From Methylobacterium crusticola (GTDB lineage Bacteria > Pseudomonadota > Alphaproteobacteria > Rhizobiales > Beijerinckiaceae), in assembly GCF_003574465.1 (NCBI RefSeq), contig NZ_QOWC01000012.1, positions 1 through 64,000 on the forward strand: DNA of 64,000 bases, given 5' to 3'. Of this stretch, positions 51,221 to 60,349 are shown piece after piece. The translations under genes were made by a program, and so were the position numbers. The notes below the pieces were generated by a model. The model was not told where the DNA came from. It saw only the letters and a program-made list of their open reading frames with translations, and did not search any database. Position 1 is the stretch's first letter. Every line of letters begins with the position of its first letter.

Positions 51221-52198
51221 CTACGCGGCGCCCGCCCGGGCGGCGTCGAGCGCCGCCATGACCGCGTCCAGCGCGCTGTGGTGCAGCATGTGGCCGGCGC
51301 CCGCGACGGCGACGAGTCGGCTGCCCGGGATGGTGTCCCGGAGCCGGACCGACTGGCCGGCGTGGTCCACCATGCGGTCGCCGGTGCCCGACAGGATCGT
51401 CACCGGGGGGCGCACCTCCGGATAGCGCGGGCGGAGCGCGAGGGCGTCCGGCACCAGCAGGACGGACTCGGCCGCCGCCGACCGGAGCTGGGAGGGCCGC
51501 ATCACCAGGGCGGACGGGAAGGCGGCGAAGCGCTCGGGCACCGGGCTCGGGCCGAACAGCCGCGCCAGGATGCAGGGCCAGAGCAGCCGCGTCAGAACGG
51601 GTGCCACGGTGTGGCTGATCGCGTCGCCAAGGCCCGGCACGGCCTGCCCGGCGAACATCACGCTGTCGAGGCGGGGCGACGGGAAGTAGTAGCCGGATGC
51701 GAGCACCAGGGCGCGCACGCGCCCGGGATCCTGCAGCGCCAGCGCGAGGGCGACCTGGCTGCCCCAGGAATGGCCGAGCACCGTCGCGGCGTCGACACCG
51801 AGGAGGTGCAGGGCGCCGCGGATCAGCCCCGCCTGCATGTCCGGCGTCCAGATCCGGCTGCGGGGGCGGTCGCTGTAGCCGAAGCCCGGCCGGTCGAAGG
51901 CGAGCACCCGGAAGCGCGCGGCCGCCCGCTCGACGAGGCCGCTCACGAGCCAGTCCTGGATCAGGCTGCCGTTGCCGTGGAGCAGGACCAGGACCGGCCC
52001 GCGGCCGCGCTCCAGGATGTGCAGCCGGGTGCCGCCGACCTCGACGAAGCGCCCGACCGGCGGCGTCGCGCGCTCGGCCTCGGCGGCGTTGCGGTGGTTG
52101 ACGAGGGCCGAGGCCCCGAGCGCGGCCGCGCCCGCGAGGGCGAGCCCCATGCCCGGGGAGGGACCGCGGGACCGCGCGGGCGGACGGTGTGATGCCAT
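51221..52198 (-). CDS. Alpha/beta hydrolase with N-terminal membrane anchor
   Basis: 325 residues. A hydrophobic stretch at residues 17-33 (MGLALAGAAALGASALV) probably anchors it or serves as a signal. Then a classical alpha/beta-hydrolase: RLHILERGRGPVLVLLHGNGSLIQDW (oxyanion hole HGNG), the nucleophile in GHSWGSQ, an acid in GTGDRMVD and histidine in GAGHMLHH. Related to epoxide-hydrolase/esterase-type enzymes; substrate unknown. ATG at 52198. It converges on the giant glycosyltransferase. Confidence 0.85.
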   Translation of the reverse strand: MASHRPPARSRGPSPGMGLALAGAAALGASALVNHRNAAEAERATPPVGRFVEVGGTRLHILERGRGPVLVLLHGNGSLIQDWLVSGLVERAAARFRVLAFDRPGFGYSDRPRSRIWTPDMQAGLIRGALHLLGVDAATVLGHSWGSQVALALALQDPGRVRALVLASGYYFPSPRLDSVMFAGQAVPGLGDAISHTVAPVLTRLLWPCILARLFGPSPVPERFAAFPSALVMRPSQLRSAAAESVLLVPDALALRPRYPEVRPPVTILSGTGDRMVDHAGQSVRLRDTIPGSRLVAVAGAGHMLHHSALDAVMAALDAARAGAA

Positions 52199-52285
52199 GC
52201 CGGACAACCCGGCGGCGCCGGGATCGTTCGCCCGCGCCCGGCCGCACCCGCGGGCGGCGGGCGCCGGCCGGCGGAGCCTCGCGGC

Positions 52286-53749
52286 TCAGCCCGCCGCGGC
52301 CGCGAGGGCGAGCAGCCGGTCGCAATCCACGTGCCGCTCGAGGTGGGCGGCGAGGCCGTCGAGGACGGCGTCGATGCCGGCCTCGTAGGCCTCGATCCCG
52401 GGCGCCGCGCCGAGCCGGCCGAGCCAGAGGGCGCGCTGCCGGTCGTCCGCGAACAGGCCGTGCACGTAGGTGCCGCAGACCCGGCCGTCCGCCGAGACCG
52501 CTCCGTCGGGGCGGCCGTCGGCGAGGCGCAGGAGCGGCCGGGCGGCGTCCGGCCCGGCCGTGTCGCCGATATGCATCTCGTAGCCGGAGAAGGGCGTCCC
52601 CTCGGGCAGGCTCACGCCCGCGACGGCGGCCAGGCGCTTCTCGGGCGTCATGGTGGTCGCGACGTCGAGGAGGCCGAGCCCCGGCACCTCGCAGGCGGCC
52701 CCCTCGATGCCGTGCGGGTCGGCGATGCGGGTGCCGAGCATCTGGTAGCCGCCGCACAGGCCGAGCACCCGGCCGCCCCGGCGCCGGTGGGCCGCGATGT
52801 CGATGTCCCAGCCCTGCGCGCGCAGGAACGCGAGGTCGGGGATCGTCGTCTTCGAGCCGGGCAGGAGCACGAGGTCGGCCGCGGCCGGCAGCGGCCGGCC
52901 GGGCTCGACCAGCACCACGCTGACGCCGGGCTCGGCGCGCAGCGGGTCGAGGTCGTCGAAATTGGCGATGCGGGGCAGGACCGGCACCGCGACCACGCGG
53001 CCGCCGGGCCTCTCGGCGCCCGCGAGGCCCAGCACGTCCTCGGCCGGCAGCCGCGCGGCCTCGGGGAAGTGCGGGATCAGGCCGAGCGCCGGCCAGCCGG
53101 TCCGGGCCGCGATGAGGTCCATGCCGTCGGCAAAGAGCGCCGGGTCGCCGCGGAAGCGGTTGACCAGGAACCCCCGCACCAGGGCCGCGTCCTCCGGGTC
53201 GAGCACCGCCCTGGTGCCGACGAGGCTCGCGATCACGCCGCCGCGGTCGATGTCGCCGAGCACCACCACGGGCGTCCCGGTGGCGCGGGCAAAGCCCATG
53301 TTGGCGATGTCGCCCCGGCGCAGGTTCACCTCCGAGGCCGATCCCGCCCCCTCCACCAGCACGAGGTCGGCCTGCGCGGACAGGAGCGAGAAGCTCTCGA
53401 CCACCGCGCCGAGGAGGCGCGGCTTCCAGGCCTGGTACTCCCGCGCCCGGGCTGTGCCGGCCATGCGGCCCTGCACCACCACCTGCGCACCGGTCTCGCT
53501 CTGGGGCTTGAGCAGCACCGGGTTCATGTGGACGCTCGGCGCCACGCCGGCGGCCCGGGCCTGGAGCGCCTGCGCCCGGCCGATCTCGCCGCCGCCCGGC
53601 GTGACGGCGGCGTTGTTCGACATGTTCTGCGGCTTGAACGGGCGCACCCGCAGGCCCCGCCGGGTGAAGGCGCGGGCGAGGCCCGCGACGATCAGTGACT
53701 TGCCGACGTCGGAGCCGGTGCCCTGGATCATGAGGGTGCGGGCGCTCAT
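52286..53749 (-). CDS. cobQ: Cobyric acid synthase
   Basis: 487 residues. Amidates four side chains of the corrin ring using glutamine and ATP. N-terminal ATP-binding domain: [66 protein letters not shown]-terminal glutaminase-like domain: [13 protein letters not shown], the nucleophile cysteine in [12 protein letters not shown], and GTYVHGLF with its histidine. Full length. It is 18 kb from cobT/cobS, so the cobalamin genes here are dispersed. Confidence 0.96.
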   Translation of the reverse strand: MSARTLMIQGTGSDVGKSLIVAGLARAFTRRGLRVRPFKPQNMSNNAAVTPGGGEIGRAQALQARAAGVAPSVHMNPVLLKPQSETGAQVVVQGRMAGTARAREYQAWKPRLLGAVVESFSLLSAQADLVLVEGAGSASEVNLRRGDIANMGFARATGTPVVVLGDIDRGGVIASLVGTRAVLDPEDAALVRGFLVNRFRGDPALFADGMDLIAARTGWPALGLIPHFPEAARLPAEDVLGLAGAERPGGRVVAVPVLPRIANFDDLDPLRAEPGVSVVLVEPGRPLPAAADLVLLPGSKTTIPDLAFLRAQGWDIDIAAHRRRGGRVLGLCGGYQMLGTRIADPHGIEGAACEVPGLGLLDVATTMTPEKRLAAVAGVSLPEGTPFSGYEMHIGDTAGPDAARPLLRLADGRPDGAVSADGRVCGTYVHGLFADDRQRALWLGRLGAAPGIEAYEAGIDAVLDGLAAHLERHVDCDRLLALAAAAG

Positions 53750-54163
53750 CGGCGGCACCGCCCGCGCGGCGCGCGGCCCGGCTGCCCGGACCCCCGCGCC
53801 GGGCAGGCCCGGGGGCGCCGCGTCGTCGGCTCGCTTCCACCTCGCATCGAACGGCCCCGCGGTGACGGCAGGGGCGTGCCCGCGCCGGACACCGCCCTCC
53901 CGGGCCGGTACGCGATCCGCGCCGCCCCGCCAAGCTCAACCCCGCGCGCCGGAGGGTCGGAACCCCGCGACCAAGCGCGTGCGCGCCGCGGCAAGCCGGG
54001 GTCCGCGTGCGGACGAGGCACCGTGCCGGGAGGCAGGGCCGGGGGCACCTGCCGTGGGCGGACGGATCATCCGTCCCGCCTGAGCGAAGGGCGAAGGGCT
54101 TCCGGCCGCCCCCGCGCCGGCGCTCCGGGGTGCGGGGCCCCGCGGCTGTGCCGGGGGCGCCGG
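53750..54163. other. Intergenic region upstream of cobQ
   Basis: 414 bp without a recognisable gene. Extremely GC-rich, with open frames on several strands but only low-complexity translations. I looked for the conserved cores of a cobalamin riboswitch on the minus strand (a GCCACTG B12 box and the CTGCCCCCGC core) and did not find them. Confidence 0.5.
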
Positions 54164-54361
54164 TCAGCCGGCCAGGATGATCTCGCTCTCGCGGACCGCC
54201 CGCTCGGCCATGCCGGCCCGGATCCGGTAAGACAACTCGCCGGTCTGGTCTTCTGGAAGCAGGCGGATGACCTCGAAGGTCTCGCCGGCATTCACCTGGC
54301 TGTCGGAGAACCCGGTCCGAACCATGCGGACCTGTTGGCGAAGCTTGAATTTGTGGGCCAT
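54164..54361 (-). CDS. Small conserved hypothetical protein
   Basis: 65 residues. Starts MAHKFKLRQQVRMVRTGFSDSQVNAGETFEVIRLLPEDQTGELSYRIR and ends AERAVRESEIIL. A compact beta-rich pattern like that of SH3/KOW-type small proteins; similar small proteins occur in Hyphomicrobiales, but I cannot name the function. Codon use is ordinary. It is the last of a run of small minus-strand genes (54164-55759). Confidence 0.75.
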   Translation of the reverse strand: MAHKFKLRQQVRMVRTGFSDSQVNAGETFEVIRLLPEDQTGELSYRIRAGMAERAVRESEIILAG

Positions 54362-54434
54362 GGGCGTTGTCGTCTCCGGGCGAAGGTCGGTGCGCGCGGC
54401 GTGTCGCCTGGGCCGCGCGGGGAGGGCGGCCGCG

Positions 54435-54797
54435 TCAGCCGTGCCGGCGCGCCTTGCGGGCGGCGTAGCGCGCGTCGCGCGCCGCTTTCTGGTCGGCCTG
54501 GAGCTTCGAGGTCCGGTCCACCGCGTCGGCGGCGGCCCGGGCCTGGTCGGCGGCCTCGCGCTCGCGCCGCTCGGCCTGCTCGGCCGTCAGCCGGGCCGCC
54601 TCGGCGGCCCGGGCCTCGGCCCGCTCGGCGAGCCGCGCGGTGCGGGCCTCGCTCAGCGTCTGCCGCTCGGCGTTGCGCGCCGCCACGGCCGGATCGTCGA
54701 GCGCCGGCCGCGCCTGGAAGCGCGCCAGCATGGCCTTCCTGGCCTCGCCCGCCGACTGGAGGCGGTCCGCGAGACGGGCTTCCTTGAATCCGCTCAT
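54435..54797 (-). CDS. DUF6481-like coiled-coil protein
   Basis: 120 residues, nearly all charged helix: Arg/Ala/Glu-rich with long heptad-like runs (AERAEARAAEAARLTAEQAERREREAADQARAAADAV) and a basic end (KAARDARYAARKARRHG). The start (FKEARLADRLQSAGEARKAMLARFQARPALDDPAVAARNAERQ) matches the DUF6481 group as I remember it. It is cytoplasmic by appearance. Function unknown; such proteins are often stress- or nucleic-acid-associated, which is only an inference. Confidence 0.78.
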   Translation of the reverse strand: MSGFKEARLADRLQSAGEARKAMLARFQARPALDDPAVAARNAERQTLSEARTARLAERAEARAAEAARLTAEQAERREREAADQARAAADAVDRTSKLQADQKAARDARYAARKARRHG

Positions 54798-54802
54798 GGC
54801 TT

Positions 54803-54967
54803 CTAGACCCGGCTCAGGCCGACGGAACGGACCGGGCTCGCGAAGCGATCCGCGAGGTGCCAGCGCAATTCGCGCTCGGAATGGTAGCGGTAGGTCCGGT
54901 CGATCAGGTGGCTGACATCCGACCGGGTGTCCGCATGCTCCTTCCAGATCTTCTCGACCTGGAACAT
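54803..54967 (-). CDS. Small hypothetical protein
   Basis: About 54 residues from ATG 54967 (MFQVEKIWKEHADTR...). The body, SDVSHLIDRTYRYHSERELRWHLADRFASPVRS, is charged and aromatic. An in-frame ATG at 55024 would add 19 residues from an AT-rich, promoter-like stretch, so the shorter form is preferred, although neither has a good RBS. No family recognised. Five bases separate it from the DUF6481-like gene downstream. Confidence 0.55.
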   Translation of the reverse strand: MFQVEKIWKEHADTRSDVSHLIDRTYRYHSERELRWHLADRFASPVRSVGLSRV

Positions 54968-55060
54968 GGGATGTTCGATCTTGGTAGAATCGTGAGCAAC
55001 GTTCGACGAAAATACAAAATTCAAGTGTCGTTATCCTTGAGGAAACCTATCCCGATCTGG

Positions 55061-55092
55061 AAAGAAGGATGCGGATCTGAAGACCCGCATCC
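55061..55092 (-). terminator. Rho-independent terminator of the cold-shock gene
   Basis: On the minus strand GGATGCGG (55092-55085), a 10-base loop and CCGCATCC (55074-55067) form an 8-bp stem, followed by TTCTTT (55066-55061). It starts 12 bases after the cold-shock stop codon. Confidence 0.72.
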
Positions 55093-55104
55093 CGGAACGG
55101 ACGA

Positions 55105-55314
55105 TCAGGCGGAGCGGAGATTGCCGGCCGACTGCTTGCCCGAGCGGCGGTCGGTCTCCATCTCGTAGGACACCTTCTGACCCTCGGCGAGGCTCTGCAG
55201 CCCTGCGCGCTCGACGGCCGAGATGTGGACGAAGACGTCCTTGCCGCCGTCATCCGGCTGGATGAAGCCGAAACCCTTTTGGCCGTTGAACCACTTCACG
55301 GTGCCAGTGCTCAT
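55105..55314 (-). CDS. Cold-shock protein (CspA family)
   Basis: 69 residues, one cold-shock domain: [39 protein letters not shown], with RNP1 (KGFGFI) and RNP2 (VFVHI). Binds single-stranded RNA/DNA and melts mRNA structure. The ATG at 55314 is set by the conserved start; the longer frame to 55458 covers the leader. The leader between about 55315 and 55460 is long and AT-richer than its surroundings, as in cold-regulated csp genes, so post-transcriptional control is possible. Confidence 0.94.
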   Translation of the reverse strand: MSTGTVKWFNGQKGFGFIQPDDGGKDVFVHISAVERAGLQSLAEGQKVSYEMETDRRSGKQSAGNLRSA

Positions 55315-55552
55315 AGTCGTACCCGTATTGTCGCAAGTTTGCGCGTGAGCTCGCCGGGCGTTCAGCACGATCGAGGCTCGGCTCATCGATAAGTTGGAGA
55401 GAAAGTCTGAGCGTGCGCCCAACGAGAGCGGGGCGGAGCGGCCCGGAGGTCCGGCCAAAGTTCGATGCTTACGATATGGGCTCCTTCCGACCCAATAGCA
55501 AGCTTGGCCCGGCCGGAAACTCCGTGCGCGCGCCGCGGCGCGGCGGCGGCGC

Positions 55553-55759
55553 TCAGCGCCGCCTGGTGTCCGAGGCGGACCGGAAGGCGCGCTCCACCGC
55601 CGCGAGCGCGCTCTCGCGGGCCTTCTCGGCGGTCAGATGGGGTCGATCGGACCGCTCGATGAGCTTGCCGTTCTTGCGGATCGACCATTGGAAGTGCCCG
55701 GCGGGCCTCTCGAGCGGTGCGATCTCGATGGTGTAGGGGTGGGTGCTGTTCTCAGTCAT
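55553..55759 (-). CDS. Small conserved hypothetical protein
   Basis: 68 residues: [41 protein letters not shown]...[18 protein letters not shown] short beta-hairpin part ([18 protein letters not shown]) followed by a helix, reminiscent of small DUF1508-like proteins and found in several Methylobacterium-type genomes as I recall. Function unknown. The start ATG at 55759 is clear because the frame closes soon upstream in non-conserved sequence. Confidence 0.7.
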   Translation of the reverse strand: MTENSTHPYTIEIAPLERPAGHFQWSIRKNGKLIERSDRPHLTAEKARESALAAVERAFRSASDTRRR

Positions 55760-55966
55760 CGCCCGCCTGTATGTCACGGGGCGAGCGCGACGACTACCGG
55801 GGAGCGTGCGACCCCGGCGTCCCGTCCCGCCCGCACGCGGCCTCGCACCGGCTCCGCGGGAGGCTGAGGCGCGCGGTCGCGTTGCAACGCGCCGCGCGGG
55901 ACGCACGTCTTCGCGGGCGGCCCCGGCAGCCCCGGGCAGGATCCCCGAGAGAGAGTGCGCCACGCG

Positions 55967-56533
55967 ATGATACTCCTGCGGCACGGACAGAGCGAGTTCA
56001 ACCTGCACTTCGGCGCTACCGGGCAGGATCCCGGCATCCCGGACGCGCCGCTCACCGCGCTCGGCCACCGGCAGGCCGAGGCCGCCGCCGAGGCGCTGGC
56101 GGGCGAGGACATCCGGCGCATCCTGTGCTCGCCCTACACCCGGGCCCTCCAGACCGCCGCGCCCGTCGCGCGGCGCCTCGGGCTCCCGGTGGTCGTGACG
56201 CCGGCGGTGCGGGAGCGCCGCGGCGCGAGCTGCGACATCGGCAGCAGCCGGACGGACCTGGCCCAGGCCTGGCCGCACCTCGATTTCGGCGCGGTCGAGG
56301 AGGTGTGGTGGCCCCCGGAGGACGAGCCGCACGACGCCTTCGCGGCGCGGGCCGCCCTGTTCCACGCCGACGCGACGGCCCGGCCCGACTGGGCCCACAC
56401 CCTGGTGGTCTGCCACTGGGGGTTCATCATGGCCCTGACGGGCCAGGGGCTGACGAACGGCGACTGGCTGCGGTGCGCGGTCTCGGAGGACGGCCGGCTC
56501 CTCCGGGTCGATCCGGCGAGCGGCCGCGGCTGA
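55967..56533 (+). CDS. Histidine phosphatase-family protein
   Basis: 188 residues. The active-site motif ILLRHGQSEFN with the phospho-accepting histidine is at the very start; the second arginine/histidine region is CSPYTRALQT, then ERRG and the late CHWGFIMAL with the second catalytic histidine. The family includes phosphoglycerate mutases and various phosphatases; the substrate is not predictable. A GTG at 55955 is an alternative start adding four residues. Confidence 0.88.
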   Translation: MILLRHGQSEFNLHFGATGQDPGIPDAPLTALGHRQAEAAAEALAGEDIRRILCSPYTRALQTAAPVARRLGLPVVVTPAVRERRGASCDIGSSRTDLAQAWPHLDFGAVEEVWWPPEDEPHDAFAARAALFHADATARPDWAHTLVVCHWGFIMALTGQGLTNGDWLRCAVSEDGRLLRVDPASGRG

Positions 56534-56551
56534 GCCCGGCGGGCCCGGCGC

Positions 56552-56932
56552 TCAGTGGGCGCGGTGGCCCTCCAGGGCGCCCTGGAGGGAGTGGATGATC
56601 GCGTCGCCGTCGCAGGGCTTGGCGAGAAACCCCGCGGCCCCGGCCTCCAGCACCCGCCGGCGCAGGTCGTCGGTCGGGAACGCCGTCACGAAGATCATCG
56701 GGACCGATCGGCCGGCCGCCCGGAGGCGCTGCTGCAGCTCGACCCCGCTCATCCCGGGCATCTGCACGTCCGTGATCACGCAATCCGCCGCGCGCGCCGG
56801 CGCGTCCTCGAGGAAGTCGCGCGCGCAGGCGTAGGTCCGGGCCGCGTAGCCGAGGGAGCGCACGAGGCTCGCGGTCGCGGTCCGGACCGCCTCGTCGTCG
56901 TCCACGATCGCGATGGTGACAGGGTGGGGCAT
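56552..56932 (-). CDS. Single-domain response regulator (FixJ-type receiver)
   Basis: 126 residues, a lone receiver domain: acidic pocket in IAIVDDDEAVR, phospho-accepting aspartate in CVITDVQMPGMSGVEL, conserved Thr in FVTAFP and Lys in FLAKPCD. No output domain. The sequence type (DVQMPGMSG, YACARDFL) resembles the receiver of FixJ/NodW regulators, so it may compete for phosphate from, or feed, the nearby histidine kinases. A box almost identical to that ahead of the kinase operon lies 79 bp upstream of its ATG. Confidence 0.9.
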   Translation of the reverse strand: MPHPVTIAIVDDDEAVRTATASLVRSLGYAARTYACARDFLEDAPARAADCVITDVQMPGMSGVELQQRLRAAGRSVPMIFVTAFPTDDLRRRVLEAGAAGFLAKPCDGDAIIHSLQGALEGHRAH

Positions 56933-57011
56933 GGGGAGCCTTGCGCCGCCCGAGGTCGCATGACCCAGCGGCAGAGAACCGGCTTCCTGTATGGGCCGGC
57001 CCGCCGGCCGA

Positions 57012-57033
57012 GGAAATCATACTGAGGTTTGGG
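57012..57033 (-). promoter_or_regulatory. Shared regulatory box 1, upstream of the single-domain response regulator
   Basis: On the minus strand the box reads CCAAACCTCAGTATGATTTC (bases 57032-57013). It includes TATGAT, a good -10 hexamer. The same sequence with two changes lies at 60428-60449. Box 1 is 79 bp from the receiver gene's start codon and covers the last codons of the LuxR-type regulator gene. Confidence 0.6.
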
Positions 57034-57661
57034 AGATCCCCAGCGTCTCGGCCATCCGCACGAGGTCGGCGAGCGAGCGCGCGCCCATCTTGCGCATCAC
57101 GTTGCCGCGGTGGATCTTCACGGTGATCTCGCTCAGGCCGAGAAGCCCCGCGACCTGCTTGTTCATCAGCCCGGCGGTCACCCGCGCCAGCACCTCCCGC
57201 TCGCGCCCGCTCAGGGTCGCGTAGAGCGCCCGCAGGGCCTCCAGGCCCGCGTCCCGGCTGCGGCGCTCCGCGTCCCGCGCCAGGGCGGCCGTCACCGCGT
57301 CGAGCATGTCCTGATCGCGAAACGGTTTCGCCAGGAAGTCGACCGCCCCGGCCTTCATGGCCCGGACCGACATCGGGATGTCGCCGTGCCCCGTCATCAG
57401 GATGATCGGCAGGGTGATGCCGAGACCCTCGAGCTGCGATTGGAAGTCGAGCCCGCTCAGGCCCGGCATCCGGACGTCGACGACGAGGCAGCCCGCGGCG
57501 TCCCGGCGCGGCTCGCGCAGGAAGTCCGCCGCCGAGGCGAACACCGCCACCGCGAGGTCGACGGAGCGGAACAGGCTGGCGAGCGCCTCGCGCAGGGCCG
57601 CGTCGTCGTCGACGACGAACACCGTCGGCTGCGCCGGGGCCGGGACGGCGGGCCGGCTCAC
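57017..57661 (-). CDS. FixJ/NarL-type two-component response regulator
   Basis: 214 residues. Receiver domain: VFVVDDDAALREAL, phospho-accepting aspartate in CLVVDVRMPGLSGLDF, Thr in LMTGHGDIPMSVRAMKAGAVDFLAKPF (the FixJ-type form). Output LuxR-type helix-turn-helix: LSGREREVLARVTAGLMNKQVAGLLGLSEITVKIHRGNVMRKMGARSLADLVRMAE. Start GTG at 57661, with AGGT upstream. It follows the kinase gene by about 30 bp and is its likely partner. Its last codons lie in regulatory box 1. Target genes unknown; its own cluster is the first candidate because of the boxes. Confidence 0.92.
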   Translation of the reverse strand: MSRPAVPAPAQPTVFVVDDDAALREALASLFRSVDLAVAVFASAADFLREPRRDAAGCLVVDVRMPGLSGLDFQSQLEGLGITLPIILMTGHGDIPMSVRAMKAGAVDFLAKPFRDQDMLDAVTAALARDAERRSRDAGLEALRALYATLSGREREVLARVTAGLMNKQVAGLLGLSEITVKIHRGNVMRKMGARSLADLVRMAETLGISQTSV

Positions 57662-57692
57662 CGGCGCACCTGCCCGGGCTCGCGCGCCGCGC

Positions 57693-59588
57693 TCATGCGG
57701 CCCGCGCCTCGCTCGCCGGCAGGGTGAAGTGGAAGGCCGCGCCGGGTCCGGCATCCGAGACCCAGAGCCGGCCGCCATGCGCCTCCACGGTGGAGCGGCA
57801 GATCGCCAGGCCCATGCCCATCCCGTCGCGCTTCGTCGTGAAGAACGGCTGGAACACGCGCTCGGCCGCCTCGGGATCCAGGCCGTCGCCGCTGTCGATC
57901 ACGTCCACCCGCACCTGCGCGTCCTCCTGCCCGGCCGCCTGCACCGACAGCACGCGCGGCCGCTCCCGCACCGCCGTCATCGCCTGAATACCATTGAGCA
58001 TGAGGTTGATCACCACCTGCTGCAACTGCACCCGGTCGCCCTTGACGGGCGGCAGGCCGGCCGCGAGCGACAGGCGCAGGGTCACGTCGTGGCGCGCCAG
58101 CTCGCGCTCGAGGAGCTGCGCCGCCTCGCCGATCATCTCGGGCAGGTCGAGCCACTCGGGCCGGGGCGGGGCCTTGGTCAGGAAGCCGCGGATGCGCGCC
58201 ACGATCGCGCCGGCCCGGTTCCCGTTGGCGACCACCCGGGTCACCGCGGCCCCGACCTCGTCGAGGTCGGGCACCTCCCGGCGCATCCAGCGCAGGGCCG
58301 CCTCGCCGTTCGTCACCACGGCGGCGAGGGGCTGGTTGATCTCGTGGGCCAGGGTGGCGGTCAGCTCGCCCAGGGTCGAGACCCGGGCGGCGTGGGCCAG
58401 CTCCGCCTGTACGCCGAGGAGCGCCTCCTGGGCCTGCCGGCGCTCGGTGATGTCGATGGCGTGCACGAGCACGCAGTCGAGGCCGGCCGGATCGGCCGGG
58501 AAGCCGATGCCGAACAGCACCGGCACCGTGCCGCGGTCGAGGGTCCGCACCAGCGTCTCGCCCTCGAAGAACGCCTCGCCGTCGGCGAGCGCCGCCAGCG
58601 CCTTCGGGAAGGTCTGGTCGCCCTCCTGGAGCAGGGCGTCGAGCGAGCCCGTGAGGGCGTGGCGGTCGGGCGCCCCGAAGAGGCGCAGCGTCACCGCGTT
58701 GACGTCGACGACCCGCACGCTCCGGCGCAGCCGCGCGGCGAGGTCCGGGTCGCCCGCGAGGTGGGCCGCGACGTCCCGCACGCCCGCCGCCCGCAGGGCG
58801 TCGAGCGCGGCCTTCGCGCCGGACCAGTCCTGCTGGAGGATCGAGACCCGGGTGTTGTCGAAGATGCTCCGATAGCGGCGCTCGCTCTCGACCAGGGCCG
58901 CGAAGGTGCGCTTGCGCTCGGTGACGTCGGTGTTGGTCTCGAGCACCGCCAGCGCCGCGCCGCCGGCGTCGCGCTGGAGCGCCCAGCGGCTCTCGACCAC
59001 GACGGTGCGGCCCGCGCCGACGGTCTGCACGAGCTCGCCCTCCCAGCGCCCGGTGCGCAGGAGCTCGGCCATGATGGCGTCCCGCTCCGCCGGCAGGACG
59101 GTGCGCAGGAGGTCGTGGGCGACGCAGCCCATCACCTCGGCGGCGGGCCAGCCGTAGAACTCCTCGGCGCCCCGGTTCCAGAAGGTGATCGCCCCGCGGG
59201 CGTCGCGCACGAAGACGGCGTCGTGGGTGAGGTCGAGGAGGCGCGCCTGCTCGGCCAGCACGGCCGCGTCGGCCTTGTGGCGCAGCGCCAGCGCCGTGGT
59301 GATGCCGACCGCCGCGAGGCTGACGAAGCAGCGCAGGAGCGGCGAGCCGAACGCGGCCGGGCCGTGCGAGGCGAGGTAGGCCGTCGCGGTGAGCGCCAGG
59401 CAGAGGCCCGCGGCCAGGATCACGCCGCGCCGGCTGAAGGCCCGCGCGGCGATGAGCACCACGACGACGTACAGCACCGCCACGGCGCCCTCGAGGGGCG
59501 TGAGCGTGTCGACCAGGAAGACGCCGAGGGCGATCAGGATGGCGGCGGCCTGCGCGGGCCGGCGGTCGGGCGTGCGCGCCGCGTCCAT
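57693..59588 (-). CDS. PAS-domain sensor histidine kinase
   Basis: 631 residues. Three or four N-terminal membrane helices (residues 15-100), a PAS domain (about 115-225, with DLTHDAVFVRDARGAITFWNRGAEEFYGW), a second, diverged PAS-like domain (about 235-385, with SIFDNTRVSILQQDWSGAKAALDAL), then the kinase core. The phospho-accepting His415 is in ELTATLAHEINQPLAAV; ATP-binding motifs are VVINLMLNGIQAM, IDSGDGLDPE, FTTKRDGMGMGLAI. The FixL-like form without a second receiver fits pairing with the FixJ-type regulator 30 bp downstream. No haem-binding signature is obvious in the PAS. The signal is unknown. Confidence 0.9.
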   Translation of the reverse strand: MDAARTPDRRPAQAAAILIALGVFLVDTLTPLEGAVAVLYVVVVLIAARAFSRRGVILAAGLCLALTATAYLASHGPAAFGSPLLRCFVSLAAVGITTALALRHKADAAVLAEQARLLDLTHDAVFVRDARGAITFWNRGAEEFYGWPAAEVMGCVAHDLLRTVLPAERDAIMAELLRTGRWEGELVQTVGAGRTVVVESRWALQRDAGGAALAVLETNTDVTERKRTFAALVESERRYRSIFDNTRVSILQQDWSGAKAALDALRAAGVRDVAAHLAGDPDLAARLRRSVRVVDVNAVTLRLFGAPDRHALTGSLDALLQEGDQTFPKALAALADGEAFFEGETLVRTLDRGTVPVLFGIGFPADPAGLDCVLVHAIDITERRQAQEALLGVQAELAHAARVSTLGELTATLAHEINQPLAAVVTNGEAALRWMRREVPDLDEVGAAVTRVVANGNRAGAIVARIRGFLTKAPPRPEWLDLPEMIGEAAQLLERELARHDVTLRLSLAAGLPPVKGDRVQLQQVVINLMLNGIQAMTAVRERPRVLSVQAAGQEDAQVRVDVIDSGDGLDPEAAERVFQPFFTTKRDGMGMGLAICRSTVEAHGGRLWVSDAGPGAAFHFTLPASEARAA

Positions 59589-59596
59589 CCGGCCCC

Positions 59597-60349
59597 TCAG
59601 CGTCCCGGCCGCGCCGCGGGCGCGCCGGCCCGCGGCAGCGTCACCCAGAAGGCCGAGCCCCGGTCCGGGACCGAGCGGACGCCGACTGGGTGGCCGAGGG
59701 CCTCGGCGGTCTGGCGCACGATGTGCAGGCCGAGCCCCAGGCCGCCGGCGTCGCGCCGGCCGCCGCGGTCGAAGGCCTCGAAGATGCCGGCGAGCCGGAC
59801 CGGCGCGATGCCGGGCCCGTCGTCGTGCACCTCGACGACGACGCGGCCGCCGCGCCGGCGGGCGCCGACGACGACGCGCCCGCCCCGGCGGGCGTACTTG
59901 ACGGCGTTGCCGACGAGGTTGCGCAGGATGGTGGTGAGCATGCCGGCGTCGGTGCGGACGCCGAGGCCGCTCGCCCGCACGCGCAGGCGGACGCCGCAGG
60001 CCTCCGCGTAGGCGCGCCACTCGTCCTCGACCCTGGCGAGCACCCGGTCGAGGCGGACGGCGCGCGACCGCGGGACGGTCCCGCCGCCGGCCTGCGAGGA
60101 GCGGGCGAGGTCGTCGAGCTCGCGCCCGAGGCGCCGGAGGGCGTTGCTGGCGAGGCCGAGCCGGCGGGCCGCGCCGGGCGCGACGCCGTCCGAGACGGCG
60201 CGCTCGATGGAGAGGAGCGCCACCTGGAGGGGCTGCTTGAGGTCGTGGCCGGCCACCGCCAGCAGGCGCGCCATGGCGCTGCGGTCGGCCTCGGCCCGCA
60301 TCAGGGCCTCGTCGGGCGCCCTCTCCGGCATCGCAACCGCAGGCCTCAT
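59597..60349 (-). CDS. Soluble histidine kinase (HWE/HisKA-type, no sensor domain)
   Basis: 250 residues. It consists only of a dimerisation/phospho-acceptor domain, LLAVAGHDLKQPLQVALLSIE with predicted His35, and an ATPase domain: RNLVGNAVKYARRGG (N box), HDDGPGIAP, FDRGGRRDAGGLGLGLHIV. The GHDLKQPLQ motif is typical of kinases in hybrid or FixJ-type clusters. No membrane helix. ATG at 60349 follows GGAGGGCGGGGG. It lies 8 bp upstream of the PAS kinase gene, as the first gene of the same unit. Regulatory box 2 is 78 bp ahead. Confidence 0.85.
   Translation of the reverse strand: MRPAVAMPERAPDEALMRAEADRSAMARLLAVAGHDLKQPLQVALLSIERAVSDGVAPGAARRLGLASNALRRLGRELDDLARSSQAGGGTVPRSRAVRLDRVLARVEDEWRAYAEACGVRLRVRASGLGVRTDAGMLTTILRNLVGNAVKYARRGGRVVVGARRRGGRVVVEVHDDGPGIAPVRLAGIFEAFDRGGRRDAGGLGLGLHIVRQTAEALGHPVGVRSVPDRGSAFWVTLPRAGAPAARPGR

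Noticed and set aside
53750-54163. Possible cobalamin riboswitch upstream of cobQ
   Set aside because: The gap is the right size and place, but the B12 box and the conserved CTGCCCCCGC core are not seen on the minus strand. Only generic GC-rich hairpins are present.
56552-57661. Either response regulator as PhyR, the NepR antagonist
   Set aside because: PhyR has an N-terminal sigma-like domain fused to a receiver. One protein here is a bare receiver and the other has a LuxR-type output domain.
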